Positions 1 to 7,714 of a DNA stretch of 7,766 nucleotides are shown piece by piece. The notes under the pieces are model-generated. The model was not told the origin of the DNA. It did not search any database and saw only the letters and a program-made list of their open reading frames with translations. The position numbers and the translations under genes were made by a program. Numbering within the stretch: position 1 is the stretch's first letter; each line of letters opens with the position of its first letter. The stretch is from Leptolyngbya sp. SIO4C5 (lineage in GTDB: Bacteria > Cyanobacteriota > Cyanobacteriia > Phormidesmidales > Phormidesmidaceae): positions 1 to 7,766 of the forward strand of contig JAAHIC010000187.1 of NCBI GenBank assembly GCA_010671965.1, read 5' to 3'.

Positions 1-1451
1 ACCAAAGTAGCCATGCGCTGCTGGGGGCGAATCGTCTAGATGAAGCAGAAACCATGCTGCAGCGGGCAATTGATATCTTGGTGAACCTGCGTCAAAATCT
101 GAGCGATCTTTACACCATTTCAGTCCTTGACACTCAGGTTCACACCTACAATCTGCTGCAGCAGGTTCTCGTAGCCCAGACTAACTATGCCAAAGCGTTA
201 GAGGTGGCTGAGCAAGGTCGCGCTCAGGCGCTGATTGATTTGGTGGCTGCTGATAATCCGTCCCGTAACGACTGGACTACCGCCGCCTATGCTGACCTCC
301 AGGCAGTCGCGCAGCAGCAACAGGCTACTTTGGTGGAATATACCCTAGTGCCAGAGGATACTTTCAAGTTCAAGTTTCAGGCAAAACAGCGGGGGCAAAC
401 CGCTCAGCTTTTCATCTGGGTAATACAGCCCACTGGAGAACTACATTTTCAGCAGCAAGCTATTTCAGATTTAGAACTGCCCCTAGAAAGCCTGATTGCC
501 CAAAGCCGTCGTAATTTAGCAGGCGATCGCGGTCTCTGGCGCAGTATTCAGGTCGCTCCTCTAGCTGAAGCAGCTGAAATAGGCGAGCCGCTGCAGCGGT
601 TGCATCAGATTTTGATTGCCCCCATTCAGGACTGGCTACCCACCAATCCGGAAGCACAGGTCATTCTAATTCCGCACGAAGCCTTGTTTCTGGTACCGTT
701 TGCCGCCCTACAAGCAGCCGACGAAACCGCCCTCATAGAGCACCACACCCTCGCGATCGCCCCCTCAATTCAGCTTTTAGCCGTGAGCCAGTCAAACGCT
801 AGTGCGGCCAGCGCCTCTGCCTTAATTGTCGGTAATCCCGTAATGCCTAGCCTAGCCCTGTCACCCGGTGACACGCCTCAGCAGCTACCGCCTTTGCTAG
901 GGGCTGAGCAAGAAGCGATCGCCATTGCCCAGCTTTTAAAGACAGATGCGCTTTTAGGTGAAATGGCGACAGAAACGCGGGTGGCAGCGCAGATGGAACA
1001 GGCCCCCTTGATCCACTTGGCCACCCACGGCCTGCTAGACCTGAATTTGCCCACTGCAGATTTCACCCAGCTACAAAATCCAGGAGCGATCGCTTTGGCT
1101 CCCTCCACCACAGCCGATGGCTGGCTAACCTCGCCTGAAATTGCCGCCCTTGACCTCAAAGCCGATTTAGTGGTGCTGAGCGCCTGCGATACCGGACTGG
1201 GGGAGATTACTGGCGATGGGGTAGTCGGCTTAGCGCGATCGCTGCTGGGAGCAGGAGCCAAAAGTACGGTGGTGTCCCTATGGGCGGTTCCCGACGCGCC
1301 GACGGCTGAACTCATGGTCGCTTTTTATCAACAGCTCTTTGCAGGTCGTGGTAAAGCTCACGCGCTGCGGCAGGCCATGTTGCACACGAAAGCAAACCAT
1401 CCCAATCCGCGAGACTGGGCCGCTTTTGTCCTAATTGGCAATCCGGGTTGA
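1..1451 (+). CDS. TPR-CHAT protein, 5'-truncated by the window edge
   Basis: This is the C-terminal part of a CHAT-domain protein (caspase-like fold, 'caspase HetF associated with TPRs'). The frame is open from base 3, and the codons before the first ATG at 54 still read as protein (SSHALLGANRLDEAETML, a TPR-like helix pair), so the true start lies left of the window. Counting from the ATG at 54, residues 1-65 are helical and TPR-like. The CHAT domain runs from about residue 180 to the end, beginning with LHQILIAPI and IPHEALFLVPFAALQ. The presumed catalytic pair of the family is visible: His325 in HLATHG and Cys378 in LSACDTG. The C-terminal block GVVGLARSLLGAGAKSTVVSLWAV is also typical. 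Both catalytic residues are present, so an active cysteine peptidase is plausible, but the substrate is unknown. In cyanobacteria such proteins are numerous and often large. The gene carries five HIP1 octamers. It ends 122 bp before atpD, on the same strand. Confidence 0.9.
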   Translation, partial: QSSHALLGANRLDEAETMLQRAIDILVNLRQNLSDLYTISVLDTQVHTYNLLQQVLVAQTNYAKALEVAEQGRAQALIDLVAADNPSRNDWTTAAYADLQAVAQQQQATLVEYTLVPEDTFKFKFQAKQRGQTAQLFIWVIQPTGELHFQQQAISDLELPLESLIAQSRRNLAGDRGLWRSIQVAPLAEAAEIGEPLQRLHQILIAPIQDWLPTNPEAQVILIPHEALFLVPFAALQAADETALIEHHTLAIAPSIQLLAVSQSNASAASASALIVGNPVMPSLALSPGDTPQQLPPLLGAEQEAIAIAQLLKTDALLGEMATETRVAAQMEQAPLIHLATHGLLDLNLPTADFTQLQNPGAIALAPSTTADGWLTSPEIAALDLKADLVVLSACDTGLGEITGDGVVGLARSLLGAGAKSTVVSLWAVPDAPTAELMVAFYQQLFAGRGKAHALRQAMLHTKANHPNPRDWAAFVLIGNPG

Positions 1452-3028
<1,577 letters not shown>

Positions 3029-3050
3029 TCAAGCCTCATCTTCAATTAGG

Positions 3051-3076
3051 TAGGGGTTTGGCGTGCCAAACCCCTA
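3051..3076. repeat. Dispersed palindrome, copy 1 (atpD-atpC gap)
   Basis: A perfect 12-bp inverted repeat with arms TAGGGGTTTGGC (3051-3062) and GCCAAACCCCTA (3065-3076) around the centre GT. It begins 22 bp after the atpD stop. The same element with a different centre recurs at 3612-3637. It could fold as a strong hairpin in the atpD-atpC transcript, but no T-run follows, so it is not a classical terminator. It may modulate the beta:epsilon ratio by partial termination or by protecting the beta message from decay; that role is inference. Confidence 0.9.
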
Positions 3077-3116
3077 TGGCATGGTTAGCACAGCATTTGA
3101 GGATTAAAAGCAAGAC

Positions 3117-3524
3117 ATGGCATTAACGGTTCGGGTCATTGCTCCCGACAAAACGGTTTGGGACTCCGAAGCAGAAGAAGTCATTTTGCCTAGCACCACG
3201 GGTCAGCTAGGTATTTTGGGCGGTCACGCGCCGCTGCTCTCTGCCTTAGACATTGGCGTCATGCGCGTGCGAGCTGAGAAAGACTGGATTGCGATCGCCC
3301 TAATGGGCGGCTTCGCTGAGGTTGAAAATGACGAAGTGACTATCTTAGTCAACGGGGCTGAGCGCGGCGACAGCATCAGCAAAGACGATGCCCAAGCTGC
3401 TTTCAAGCAGGCAGAGCAGCGCCTAGAGCAAGTTTCTGACGAAGATCGTCAGGACAAAATTCGGGCAGCTCAAGCCCTGAAGCGGGCTAGGGCGCGGCTG
3501 CAGGCCGCAGGCGGGATGGTTTAG
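3117..3524 (+). CDS. atpC: F1 ATP synthase subunit epsilon
   Basis: This is the epsilon subunit of F1Fo ATP synthase (atpE in cyanobacterial naming), part of the central rotor stalk with gamma and an intrinsic inhibitor of ATP hydrolysis. The 135-residue length is typical. Residues 1 to about 85 form the beta-sandwich domain ([44 protein letters not shown] is characteristic), and about 88-132 form the C-terminal helical hairpin, rich in Ala, Arg, Glu and Gln ([30 protein letters not shown]). The ATG at 3117 matches the family N-terminus. A GAGGA at 3099-3103 lies 13 bp upstream, rather far for a ribosome binding site. The gene follows atpD by 88 bp on the same strand and is flanked by two copies of the same palindrome. 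Co-transcription with atpD is expected from the conserved cyanobacterial and plastid arrangement. Confidence 0.98.
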   Translation: MALTVRVIAPDKTVWDSEAEEVILPSTTGQLGILGGHAPLLSALDIGVMRVRAEKDWIAIALMGGFAEVENDEVTILVNGAERGDSISKDDAQAAFKQAEQRLEQVSDEDRQDKIRAAQALKRARARLQAAGGMV

Positions 3525-3611
3525 CCTCACCCCTGCGATCGCCAGCAATTTCAGGCGTTAGATCACCGGAACCCGTCTCAGCTAGCCGGAATTTATCGCC
3601 TCTAACCCAAA

Positions 3612-3637
3612 GAGGGGTTTGGCAAGCCAAACCCCTC
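3612..3637. repeat. Dispersed palindrome, copy 2 (atpC-PSRP-3 gap)
   Basis: A perfect 12-bp inverted repeat with arms GAGGGGTTTGGC (3612-3623) and GCCAAACCCCTC (3626-3637) around the centre AA. Its 11-bp inner arms are identical to those of the copy at 3051-3076. The outermost pair (T-A there, G-C here) and the central dinucleotide (GT there, AA here) differ, so pairing is kept while sequence changes. It lies between the 3' ends of atpC and the convergent PSRP-3 gene and could act as a bidirectional terminator hairpin, although no T-run follows on either strand. The rest of this 139-bp gap holds one HIP1 site (3535-3542) and nothing else I recognise. Confidence 0.9.
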
Positions 3638-3663
3638 CCTGCGTATCTAAAAACCAACAAATA

Positions 3664-3963
3664 TCACGAACTACCTGTAAAGGCGACTTCAGGAAACTTA
3701 GACTGGGCCTCAGACATGGGCCGGGTCTTCCCTTCTTCTTGCCAATAGTTAATAATTTCAGTTGCTTTGTTTAGCAGCTCAATCCGTTCTTCTTCGGTAA
3801 TCCAGCTTTTGGACTCAAGCTCTGTTTTGATCTGCTCCCACGCATCATTGCGGGGCCAGAAAAAATAGGACGTCAGCGGGCTGGTTCCCTTACCTACAAC
3901 CTGATCCACAGCCAGGGCAACGTCTTTCTCTAACCAAAGAACTTTTAAGATAAATCGCGACAA
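3664..3963 (-). CDS. Probable 30S ribosomal protein PSRP-3 (Ycf65 family)
   Basis: This is a small protein of the PSRP-3/Ycf65 family, a component of the chloroplast 30S ribosomal subunit that is conserved in cyanobacteria. Recognised blocks are [41 protein letters not shown] near the N-terminus, then [17 protein letters not shown], and a C-terminus ending [11 protein letters not shown]. The chosen start is TTG at 3963, giving 99 residues ([14 protein letters not shown]). It has a strong Shine-Dalgarno GGAGG (3973-3969) five bases upstream and matches the short N-terminus I expect for the family. An ATG at 3975 would add four residues (MEVS), but the GGAGG would then lie inside the gene; a poorer AGGTGG lies eight bases before that ATG. 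The gene converges on atpC and diverges from the HAD gene. It has its own promoter candidate just upstream. Confidence 0.9.
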   Translation of the reverse strand: MSRFILKVLWLEKDVALAVDQVVGKGTSPLTSYFFWPRNDAWEQIKTELESKSWITEEERIELLNKATEIINYWQEEGKTRPMSEAQSKFPEVAFTGSS

Positions 3964-3968
3964 TGAGA

Positions 3969-3973
3969 CCTCC
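3969..3973 (-). promoter_or_regulatory. Ribosome binding site deciding the PSRP-3 start
   Basis: On the complement strand GGAGG lies five bases before a TTG codon at 3963-3961. This is the best Shine-Dalgarno match seen in the window and favours TTG over the ATG at 3975, which overlaps it. Confidence 0.55.
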
Positions 3974-4004
3974 ATTCAATAGACCACCTAAAACATTACA
4001 GTCC

Positions 4005-4033
4005 TCTATATTATCGTAGATTCACAGCTTCAA
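4005..4033 (-). promoter_or_regulatory. Sigma-70-type promoter candidate for the PSRP-3 gene
   Basis: Read on the complement strand, TTGAAG (4033-4028) is followed after exactly 17 bp by TATAGA (4010-4005), a good match to the -35/-10 consensus with ideal spacing. Transcription would start near 3998, giving a leader of roughly 35 bases before the TTG start of PSRP-3. The -35 box overlaps a small inverted repeat at 4028-4041 (CTTCA-accg-TGAAG), which could be an operator half-site pair. Confidence 0.5.
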
Positions 4034-4103
4034 CCGTGAAGTCTCCCACCGCCAAAAGTTGGCAACTCAGCTCTCGATTGGCTTCAGTTTATGGCTATTC
4101 CCT

Positions 4104-4901
4104 ATGTTTTCTGCTGATACCTACACTGCGATCGCTATTTTTGACATTGACGGCGTCATCCGAGATGTTAGCGGTTCTTATCGGCGGGCCGTTGCCGATA
4201 CGGTAGAGCACTTCACCGATGCGTACCGTCCCACCCCGGCAGATATTGATCAGCTCAAAAGTGAAGGCTGCTGGAATAACGACTGGCAGGCTTCCCAAGA
4301 GTTAATTTATCGCTACTTTGAAGCGCAGGGACAGGGGCGCTCGCAAATCGCTCTCAGCTACGACGAACTGGTCAACTTTTTTCAGCAGCGCTACCGGGGG
4401 AAAGCGGCAAGTCCGGAGCAGTGGGACGGCTACATTGCTCAAGAGCCAGTTCTGGCAGAGCAGGCTTACTTTGACCAGCTTCAGCAAACTCAGATCGCCT
4501 GGGGATTTTTCAGCGGCGCGACCCAGGGATCGGCGCGGTACATTCTAGAACGCCGCATTGGTCTGACTCAGCCCGTTCTAGTGGCAATGGAAGACGCACC
4601 CGGCAAGCCCGATCCAACCGGCCTGTTTCAGACCGTGACTCAGCTAGAAGCTCAGGGAGTGACGGCGGGCCTCCCGGCTGTCTATGCCGGGGACACCGTT
4701 GCGGATATGCAAACCGTACAGATGGCCCGCCAGCACCAGAGCGATCGCCGCTGGATTGCGGTGGGCATCCTGCCTCCCCATGTCCAGTACGCCGCCGACT
4801 ACGCCACGGCCTACCGCCAAAAGCTCCAGACCGCTGGAGCCGAAATTGTTTTAGACACCGTCACCCAGCTTACCGCTCCGCTAATCCATCAGCTAATCTA
4901 G
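4104..4901 (+). CDS. HAD-superfamily hydrolase, subfamily IA (TIGR01548-like)
   Basis: This is a haloacid-dehalogenase-type phosphohydrolase, most like the subfamily IA group known mainly from cyanobacteria and haloarchaea; its substrate is not known. All four HAD motifs are present, counted from the ATG at 4104 (265 residues): motif I FDIDGV with nucleophile Asp14 and Asp16; motif II Ser137 in FFSGATQGS; motif III Lys168 in EDAPGKPDP; motif IV GDTVAD with Asp197 and Asp201. A mainly helical cap (about residues 25-125) lies between motifs I and II, as expected for subfamily IA, and includes the family-like LKSEGCWNNDWQASQELI. Mg2+-dependent phosphatase activity is likely. The reading frame extends to a TTG at 4059, but that start adds 15 unconserved residues and overlaps the region next to the divergent promoter, so the ATG at 4104 is preferred. 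No clear ribosome binding site is visible. The methyltransferase follows after 25 bp. Confidence 0.85.
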   Translation: MFSADTYTAIAIFDIDGVIRDVSGSYRRAVADTVEHFTDAYRPTPADIDQLKSEGCWNNDWQASQELIYRYFEAQGQGRSQIALSYDELVNFFQQRYRGKAASPEQWDGYIAQEPVLAEQAYFDQLQQTQIAWGFFSGATQGSARYILERRIGLTQPVLVAMEDAPGKPDPTGLFQTVTQLEAQGVTAGLPAVYAGDTVADMQTVQMARQHQSDRRWIAVGILPPHVQYAADYATAYRQKLQTAGAEIVLDTVTQLTAPLIHQLI

Positions 4902-4926
4902 TTGAGAAATGCCAAGGGCTAGGGCG

Positions 4927-5670
4927 ATGGGCTTTAAAGACTATTTCTCCACGCAAGCAGTTGACTACGCCAAATACCGCCCCCATTACCCGGAGCCGCT
5001 ATTTGCCTATCTGGCCAGCCTTTGCCCTGAGCACACATTAGCCTGGGACTGCGGCACCGGCAGCGGTCAGGCGGCGGTGGCCCTCACCCCTTATTTCACT
5101 CAAGTAATGGCCACTGATGCCAGCGAAGCGCAGCTCGCTCAGGCCCAGGCTCATCCCCAGGTGATCTATCAAAACGCCGCGGCTGAAAACAATGGCCTAG
5201 CTGATAGCACCGTTGATTTGATCACGGCGGCTCAGGCTCTGCACTGGTTCAATCAAGAGCGATTTTATGCAGAAGCGAGGCGATCGCTCAAACCCAAAGG
5301 CATTATTGCGGTCTGGTGCTACGCCCTCATGCAGATTTCGCCTACGGTCGATCGCTTTGTGCAGCATTTCTATTACAAAACCATCGGGCCTTACTGGCCG
5401 CCAGAGCGACAGCTCATTGAAGATCGCTATCAGACGATGAGCTTTCCCTTCAAACCAATTGCAGCACCTCAGTTTCAAATGGAAGCTACCTGGTCGTTTG
5501 AGCAGCTATTGGGCTATCTCAATACCTGGTCAGCCACCCAGCGCTTTCTGCGGCGACGACAAATTCATCCGGTTGAACTCGTTCAAGACGATTTAGCTCA
5601 GGCTTGGGGCGATCTGAGCGATCGCAAACAGGTGATTTGGCCTCTGCATTTACGCCTAGGCCAGCTTTAG
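4927..5670 (+). CDS. Class I SAM-dependent methyltransferase (Methyltransf_11 type)
   Basis: This is a small cytosolic methyltransferase that would transfer a methyl group from S-adenosylmethionine to an unidentified acceptor. From the ATG at 4927 it has 247 residues. It begins FKDYFSTQAVDYAKYRPHYP, typical of the group. SAM-binding motif I is WDCGTGSGQ (Asp41, Gly43, Gly45, Gly47), the acidic residue ending strand 2 is Asp64 (MATDAS), and DSTVDLITAAQALHWF is the motif IV region. This HWF form resembles the trans-aconitate-methyltransferase-like family, which does not fix the substrate. The C-terminal third (YWPPERQLIEDRY, TWSFEQLLGYLNTWSATQRF) is the usual substrate-side extension. The start at 4927 is preferred because AAGGG (4914-4918) lies eight bases upstream; an ATG at 4909 would add six residues without a good ribosome binding site. 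It is probably co-transcribed with the HAD gene. Confidence 0.88.
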   Translation: MGFKDYFSTQAVDYAKYRPHYPEPLFAYLASLCPEHTLAWDCGTGSGQAAVALTPYFTQVMATDASEAQLAQAQAHPQVIYQNAAAENNGLADSTVDLITAAQALHWFNQERFYAEARRSLKPKGIIAVWCYALMQISPTVDRFVQHFYYKTIGPYWPPERQLIEDRYQTMSFPFKPIAAPQFQMEATWSFEQLLGYLNTWSATQRFLRRRQIHPVELVQDDLAQAWGDLSDRKQVIWPLHLRLGQL

Positions 5671-5732
5671 CCGTGACTCTCATTATTAGGCTGGCGCAAA
5701 CCTGCTAGGATCGGAACTTAGTGCAGTTTCTC

Positions 5733-5772
5733 CGCTTTCAGTTCTTTGCTTTTCAGAGAATAGCTGAAGGCG
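5733..5772 (+). promoter_or_regulatory. Possible leader hairpin upstream of metG
   Basis: CGCTTTCAG (5733-5741) can pair with CTGAAGGCG (5764-5772) over nine pairs, one of them G-U. TTCT (5742-5745) can continue by pairing with AGAA (5757-5760) across a three-base TAG bulge, leaving an 11-base loop. It sits about 48 bp before the metG ATG. No T-box or SAM-riboswitch signature is recognisable, so this is only a foldable segment. The surrounding 149-bp gap (5671-5819) also holds a HIP1 site at 5782-5789 and a poor promoter match (TTATTA, 17 bp, TAGGAT at 5706-5711). Confidence 0.35.
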
Positions 5773-5819
5773 AGCAGAGTTGCGATCGCAAGCGGCTAAA
5801 TCGACAGTTAAAAGAGACT

Positions 5820-7502
5820 ATGCGGTATCTGATTACCAGCGCCCTTCCCTACATCAACGGTATTAAACATTTGGGTAACCTCGTCGGCTCGATGCTGCCC
5901 GCCGATGTCTATGCCCGCTTCCTGCGCCAGCAAGGGGAAGAAGTTCTCTACATCTGCGGTACGGATGAGCATGGCACTCCGGCGGAGCTAGCGGCTTTTG
6001 AAGCAGACCTAGATGTAGCCGCCTACTGCAAGCGCCAGTATGAGCGACAGGCCGATGTCTATAGTCGCTTCGGGCTATCTTTTGACCATTTTGGCCGCAC
6101 CTCTTCCCCGGAAAACCACGAGCTAACCCAGCATTTTTACCGCCAGCTAGACGCCAACGGCTTTATCGAAGAACAGGAAATTAGCCAGATTTATTCGATC
6201 GAAGACGATCGCTTCTTGCCTGATCGCTATGTTGTCGGCACCTGTCCCAAATGCGGCTACGAAAAGGCCAGAGGCGACCAGTGTGAAAACTGCACCTCAG
6301 TCCTCAGCCCCACCGATCTAATCAATCCCCAATCGGCGGTTTCGGGCAGCACCCATCTAGAAGTTCGCACCAGCAAGCATCTGTTTTTGCGGCTTGACAA
6401 GCTGAGTGAAGAAGTGCGCAACTGGGTCGAGCAGCAAGAAAGCTGGCCGATGCTGACCAAGTCAATTGCGATGAAGTGGCTAAATGAAGGGTTGCAGAGT
6501 CGCGGCATCACCCGCGATTTGAGCTGGGGGGTGCCTGTGCCTCGTGAAGGCTTTGACAATAAGGTCTTTTATGTTTGGTTTGATGCCCCCATCGGCTACG
6601 TAGCGGCAACTAAAGCCTGGGCCGAAGAAGCTGCTGGCCGAAGCTGGCTAGACTGGTGGCAGAATGCCTCGGATGTTCACTACGTCCAGTTCATGGCAAA
6701 GGATAATCTGCCCTTTCATACCATCATGTGGCCCGCCATGATCTTGGGTACCCGCGAACCCTGGACAATGGCGGACTATATCAAGGGCTTCAACTGGCTC
6801 AACTACTATGGCGGTAAGTTTTCGACCAGCTCTAAGCGAGGCGTCTTCTTAGATCAGGCTCTCGAGATTCTGCCTGCTGACTACTGGCGCTATACCCTGA
6901 TTGCCTCGTCGCCAGAGTCTTCCGACTCAGCCTTCACCTGGGAGCAGCTACAGGTAAAGGTCAATAAAGAGCTGGCAGATAACCTAGGCAACTTTGTTAA
7001 CCGAATTCTGAAGTTTGCCAATTCCCGTTTTAAAGGCATCGTACCCGCCGGGGGAGAGCCAACTGAGGCAGAACAGCAGCTAGAGGCGACCTGTCAGACG
7101 CTGATGGCTAAAATTTCGGGCCATCTGCAGGCAATGGAGTTTCGCAAGGCGGCTGAAGCCCTCAACGCGCTGTGGACAGCAGGCAATCAGTACATTGATA
7201 TCCGTGCCCCCTGGGCGCTGTTCAAGCAAAATAAAGACGAAGCGGCGCTGGTGATTCGCACCTGTATCAATTTGATTCGGATCTACGCGATCGCTGCTCA
7301 GCCCTTTATTCCCTTCACCGCCGAGACTATCTGCAATGCCCTCAAGCTCTCAGAAACCGAGCGCACCAGTTCTTTTGACGCAGCCGTAGATTTTAGCGTA
7401 ATTCAGGCAGAGCGCTCTTTTGACGTACCGCCTCCCCTGTTCCAAAAGCTAGATGACGACCGCCTTGAAGCCCTCAAAAATCAGTTTGGCGGACAAAATT
7501 AG
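5820..7502 (+). CDS. metG: Methionine--tRNA ligase (MetRS), type with one Cys4 zinc knuckle
   Basis: This is methionyl-tRNA synthetase, a class I aminoacyl-tRNA synthetase of the cytoplasm that charges tRNA-Met with methionine for initiation and elongation. The chosen ATG at 5820 gives 560 residues and the family N-terminus MRYLITSALPYINGIKHLGN, in which HLGN (17-20) is the HIGH signature. The connective peptide holds one zinc knuckle, Cys142-x2-Cys145-x9-Cys155-x2-Cys158, the same spacing as in E. coli MetRS. KFSTS (333-337) replaces KMSKS, followed by SKRG. The helical anticodon-binding domain starts near residue 360 (ELADNLGNFVNRILKF) and includes IRAPW. There is no C-terminal tRNA-binding (EMAP-like) domain. 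The frame is open upstream to a GTG at 5721, but those 33 residues are not MetRS-like. AAAGAG lies three bases before the ATG. The sequence looks unlike the MetRS I associate with cyanobacteria, so it may be a second or transferred copy. Confidence 0.97.
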   Translation: MRYLITSALPYINGIKHLGNLVGSMLPADVYARFLRQQGEEVLYICGTDEHGTPAELAAFEADLDVAAYCKRQYERQADVYSRFGLSFDHFGRTSSPENHELTQHFYRQLDANGFIEEQEISQIYSIEDDRFLPDRYVVGTCPKCGYEKARGDQCENCTSVLSPTDLINPQSAVSGSTHLEVRTSKHLFLRLDKLSEEVRNWVEQQESWPMLTKSIAMKWLNEGLQSRGITRDLSWGVPVPREGFDNKVFYVWFDAPIGYVAATKAWAEEAAGRSWLDWWQNASDVHYVQFMAKDNLPFHTIMWPAMILGTREPWTMADYIKGFNWLNYYGGKFSTSSKRGVFLDQALEILPADYWRYTLIASSPESSDSAFTWEQLQVKVNKELADNLGNFVNRILKFANSRFKGIVPAGGEPTEAEQQLEATCQTLMAKISGHLQAMEFRKAAEALNALWTAGNQYIDIRAPWALFKQNKDEAALVIRTCINLIRIYAIAAQPFIPFTAETICNALKLSETERTSSFDAAVDFSVIQAERSFDVPPPLFQKLDDDRLEALKNQFGGQN

Positions 7503-7531
7503 CCCCAGCAAACGAATTTTACTTTCGAGAC

Positions 7532-7560
7532 AGATTTTGTGTTTATTTATACAAAAATCT
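7532..7560 (+). terminator. Weak AT-rich hairpin after metG
   Basis: AGATTTTGTGT (7532-7542) can pair with ATACAAAAATCT (7549-7560) with one bulged A and one G-U pair, closing a six-base loop, 29 bases after the metG stop. The stem is almost all A-T and is followed only by TGGTTT rather than a T-run, so terminator function is doubtful. It is the only terminator-like fold close to the end of metG. Confidence 0.25.
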
Positions 7561-7621
7561 TGGTTTAAGTACTGGCATTTATCATCGCTTCGATTCCCTC
7601 CAAAAACCTGAAAAAGAACAA

Positions 7622-7655
7622 TTTCCGTAAATTTACGAGACGGCAATCACGGAAA
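7622..7655. repeat. Nested inverted repeats in the intergenic tail
   Basis: TTTCCGT (7622-7628) and ACGGAAA (7649-7655) form a perfect 7-bp inverted repeat. It overlaps a perfect 12-bp palindrome CGTAAATTTACG (7626-7637). Such symmetry could be an operator for a dimeric regulator of the next gene to the right, or simply intergenic structure. The whole stretch 7503-7714 is AT-rich and shows no convincing gene. Confidence 0.5.
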
Positions 7656-7714
7656 CACTGAGCTAACTTAGATCTGGGTGCGAGACGATCGTAGTAAATC
7701 TTACTCAGCTAAAC

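Noticed and set aside
878..1315. 145-codon open frame on the complement strand inside the CHAT gene
   Set aside because: It lies entirely opposite conserved CHAT motifs, is Ser/Ala-rich low-complexity and resembles no family.
3051..3076. Classical rho-independent terminator between atpD and atpC
   Set aside because: The stem is strong, but no T-run follows and atpC needs to be transcribed; it is better described as a repeat or hairpin.
4059..4103. TTG start extending the HAD protein by 15 residues
   Set aside because: HAD proteins of this group begin shortly before the FDIDG motif, and no ribosome binding site supports the TTG.
5721..5819. GTG start extending MetRS by 33 residues
   Set aside because: The extension (MQFLRFQFFAFQRIAEGEQS) is not MetRS-like and covers the foldable leader; the ATG at 5820 gives the family N-terminus.
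5671..5819. T-box or SAM riboswitch controlling metG
   Set aside because: No T-box sequence or SAM-aptamer core can be recognised, and T-boxes are not expected in cyanobacteria.
7449..7646. 65-codon open frame on the complement strand over the metG 3' end
   Set aside because: It overlaps the metG coding end, then runs through AT-rich intergenic sequence; there is no ribosome binding site and no recognisable domain.
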